Origin: Anaerolineae bacterium
GTDB taxonomy: Bacteria > Chloroflexota > Anaerolineae > JAAYZQ01
Direction: 5' to 3'
DNA: 5,058 bases
Assembly: GCA_016929795.1 (NCBI GenBank)
Contig: JAFGIA010000074.1
Span: 1-5,058, forward strand
Both the position numbers and the translations under genes were made by a program. The notes under the pieces are model-generated. The model did no database searches and was not told the DNA's origin. It saw only the letters and a list, made by a program, of their open reading frames with translations. This document shows, in pieces, positions 4,910 to 5,058 of this stretch (position 1 is the first letter of the stretch; every line of letters starts with the position of its first letter).

Positions 4910-5058
4910 ATGTCGTTGAACCGCTTGTTCGAGACGATTCAGCAGCTTCGTGAAAGCGCTCACTGGCGGAGTGCATTCGGTGAAGCGCAGACCGTGGGCG
5001 ACAGGACGATCATCCCGGTTGCCAACGTGTGGTATGGCTTTGGCTTTGGATTCGGGCA
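4910..5058 (+). CDS. GerW/YtfJ-family protein, N-terminal part, cut by the window edge
   Basis: The first 49 codons are present, starting at an ATG with AGGAGA about 6 nt upstream (4898-4903). The sequence has a short amphipathic helix (RLFETIQQLRES) and then VGDRTIIPVANVWYGFGFGFG. This matches the layout of the GerW/YtfJ spore-protein family, in which a 'G(D/E)P..-ted...IIPV..V..GF..G' strand-and-glycine region follows a short N-terminal helix. In Bacillus the founding member is a spore-associated germination protein. Homologues also occur widely in bacteria that do not sporulate, where their role is unknown, so sporulation should not be inferred here. The gene follows the small membrane protein gene by 78 bp and probably shares its promoter. 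Confidence 0.8.
   Translation, partial: MSLNRLFETIQQLRESAHWRSAFGEAQTVGDRTIIPVANVWYGFGFGFG

Noticed and set aside
1..5058. CRISPR array, tRNA or rRNA gene, insertion sequence, attachment site
   Set aside because: Looked for and not seen: no regularly spaced DNA repeats other than protein-level TPR periodicity, no cloverleaf, no transposase frame, no terminal inverted repeats with target duplication.

Overview
The window is high-GC bacterial DNA with strongly G/C-biased third codon positions, classic AAGGAGG-type ribosome binding sites and near-consensus sigma70-type promoters. A TPR-bearing NB-ARC ATPase, an orphan cytosolic zinc metallopeptidase, and a small membrane protein next to a GerW/YtfJ-family gene would fit a large-genome Chloroflexota (Anaerolineae/Caldilineae-like) organism. 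That placement is inference from gene content and style, not from a marker gene.

Layout, left to right. (1) Bases 1-67, minus strand: the first 22 codons of a gene running off the left edge. It encodes a hydrophobic, probably membrane-inserted N-terminus and has a perfect consensus promoter (103-131). (2) Bases 68-260: a divergent intergenic region holding that promoter and the opposing promoter of the next gene (156-184). The -35 box of the latter overlaps the loop of a perfect 8-bp inverted repeat, a likely operator. (3) Bases 261-2738, plus: an 825-residue bacterial NLR-like STAND protein with an N-terminal effector-associated-domain-like adaptor, an NB-ARC ATPase, a winged helix and eight uninterrupted 40-residue TPR units. 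The start is placed at 261, because the longest open frame would begin inside the promoter. (4) Bases 2722-4173, minus: a 483-residue protein with HEIGH and ExxxD zinc-ligand motifs (gluzincin-like). It converges on the NLR gene and overlaps its 3' end by 17 bp. Near its C-terminus about 25 codons appear to be read in the wrong frame, as if two compensating single-base indels had occurred. (5) Bases 4174-4483: a second divergent intergenic region. It has a perfect-hexamer extended -10 promoter for the metallopeptidase, which implies a leader of roughly 140 nt containing a hairpin, and an extended -10 promoter for the rightward genes. (6) Bases 4484-4831, plus: a 115-residue protein with one C-terminal membrane segment. 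(7) Bases 4910-5058, plus: the start of a GerW/YtfJ-family protein, probably co-transcribed with the preceding gene.

How the parts may work together: the NLR-like protein has sensor (TPR), switch (NB-ARC) and adaptor modules but no effector domain of its own. In EAD-type systems the effector is normally a separate protein carrying a matching adaptor. The adjacent metallopeptidase is a candidate partner only by position: it has its own promoter, lies on the opposite strand and shows no adaptor domain, so a functional link is unproven. The small membrane protein and the GerW-like gene form a separate unit. No RNA gene, CRISPR array, insertion sequence or convincing intrinsic terminator was seen.
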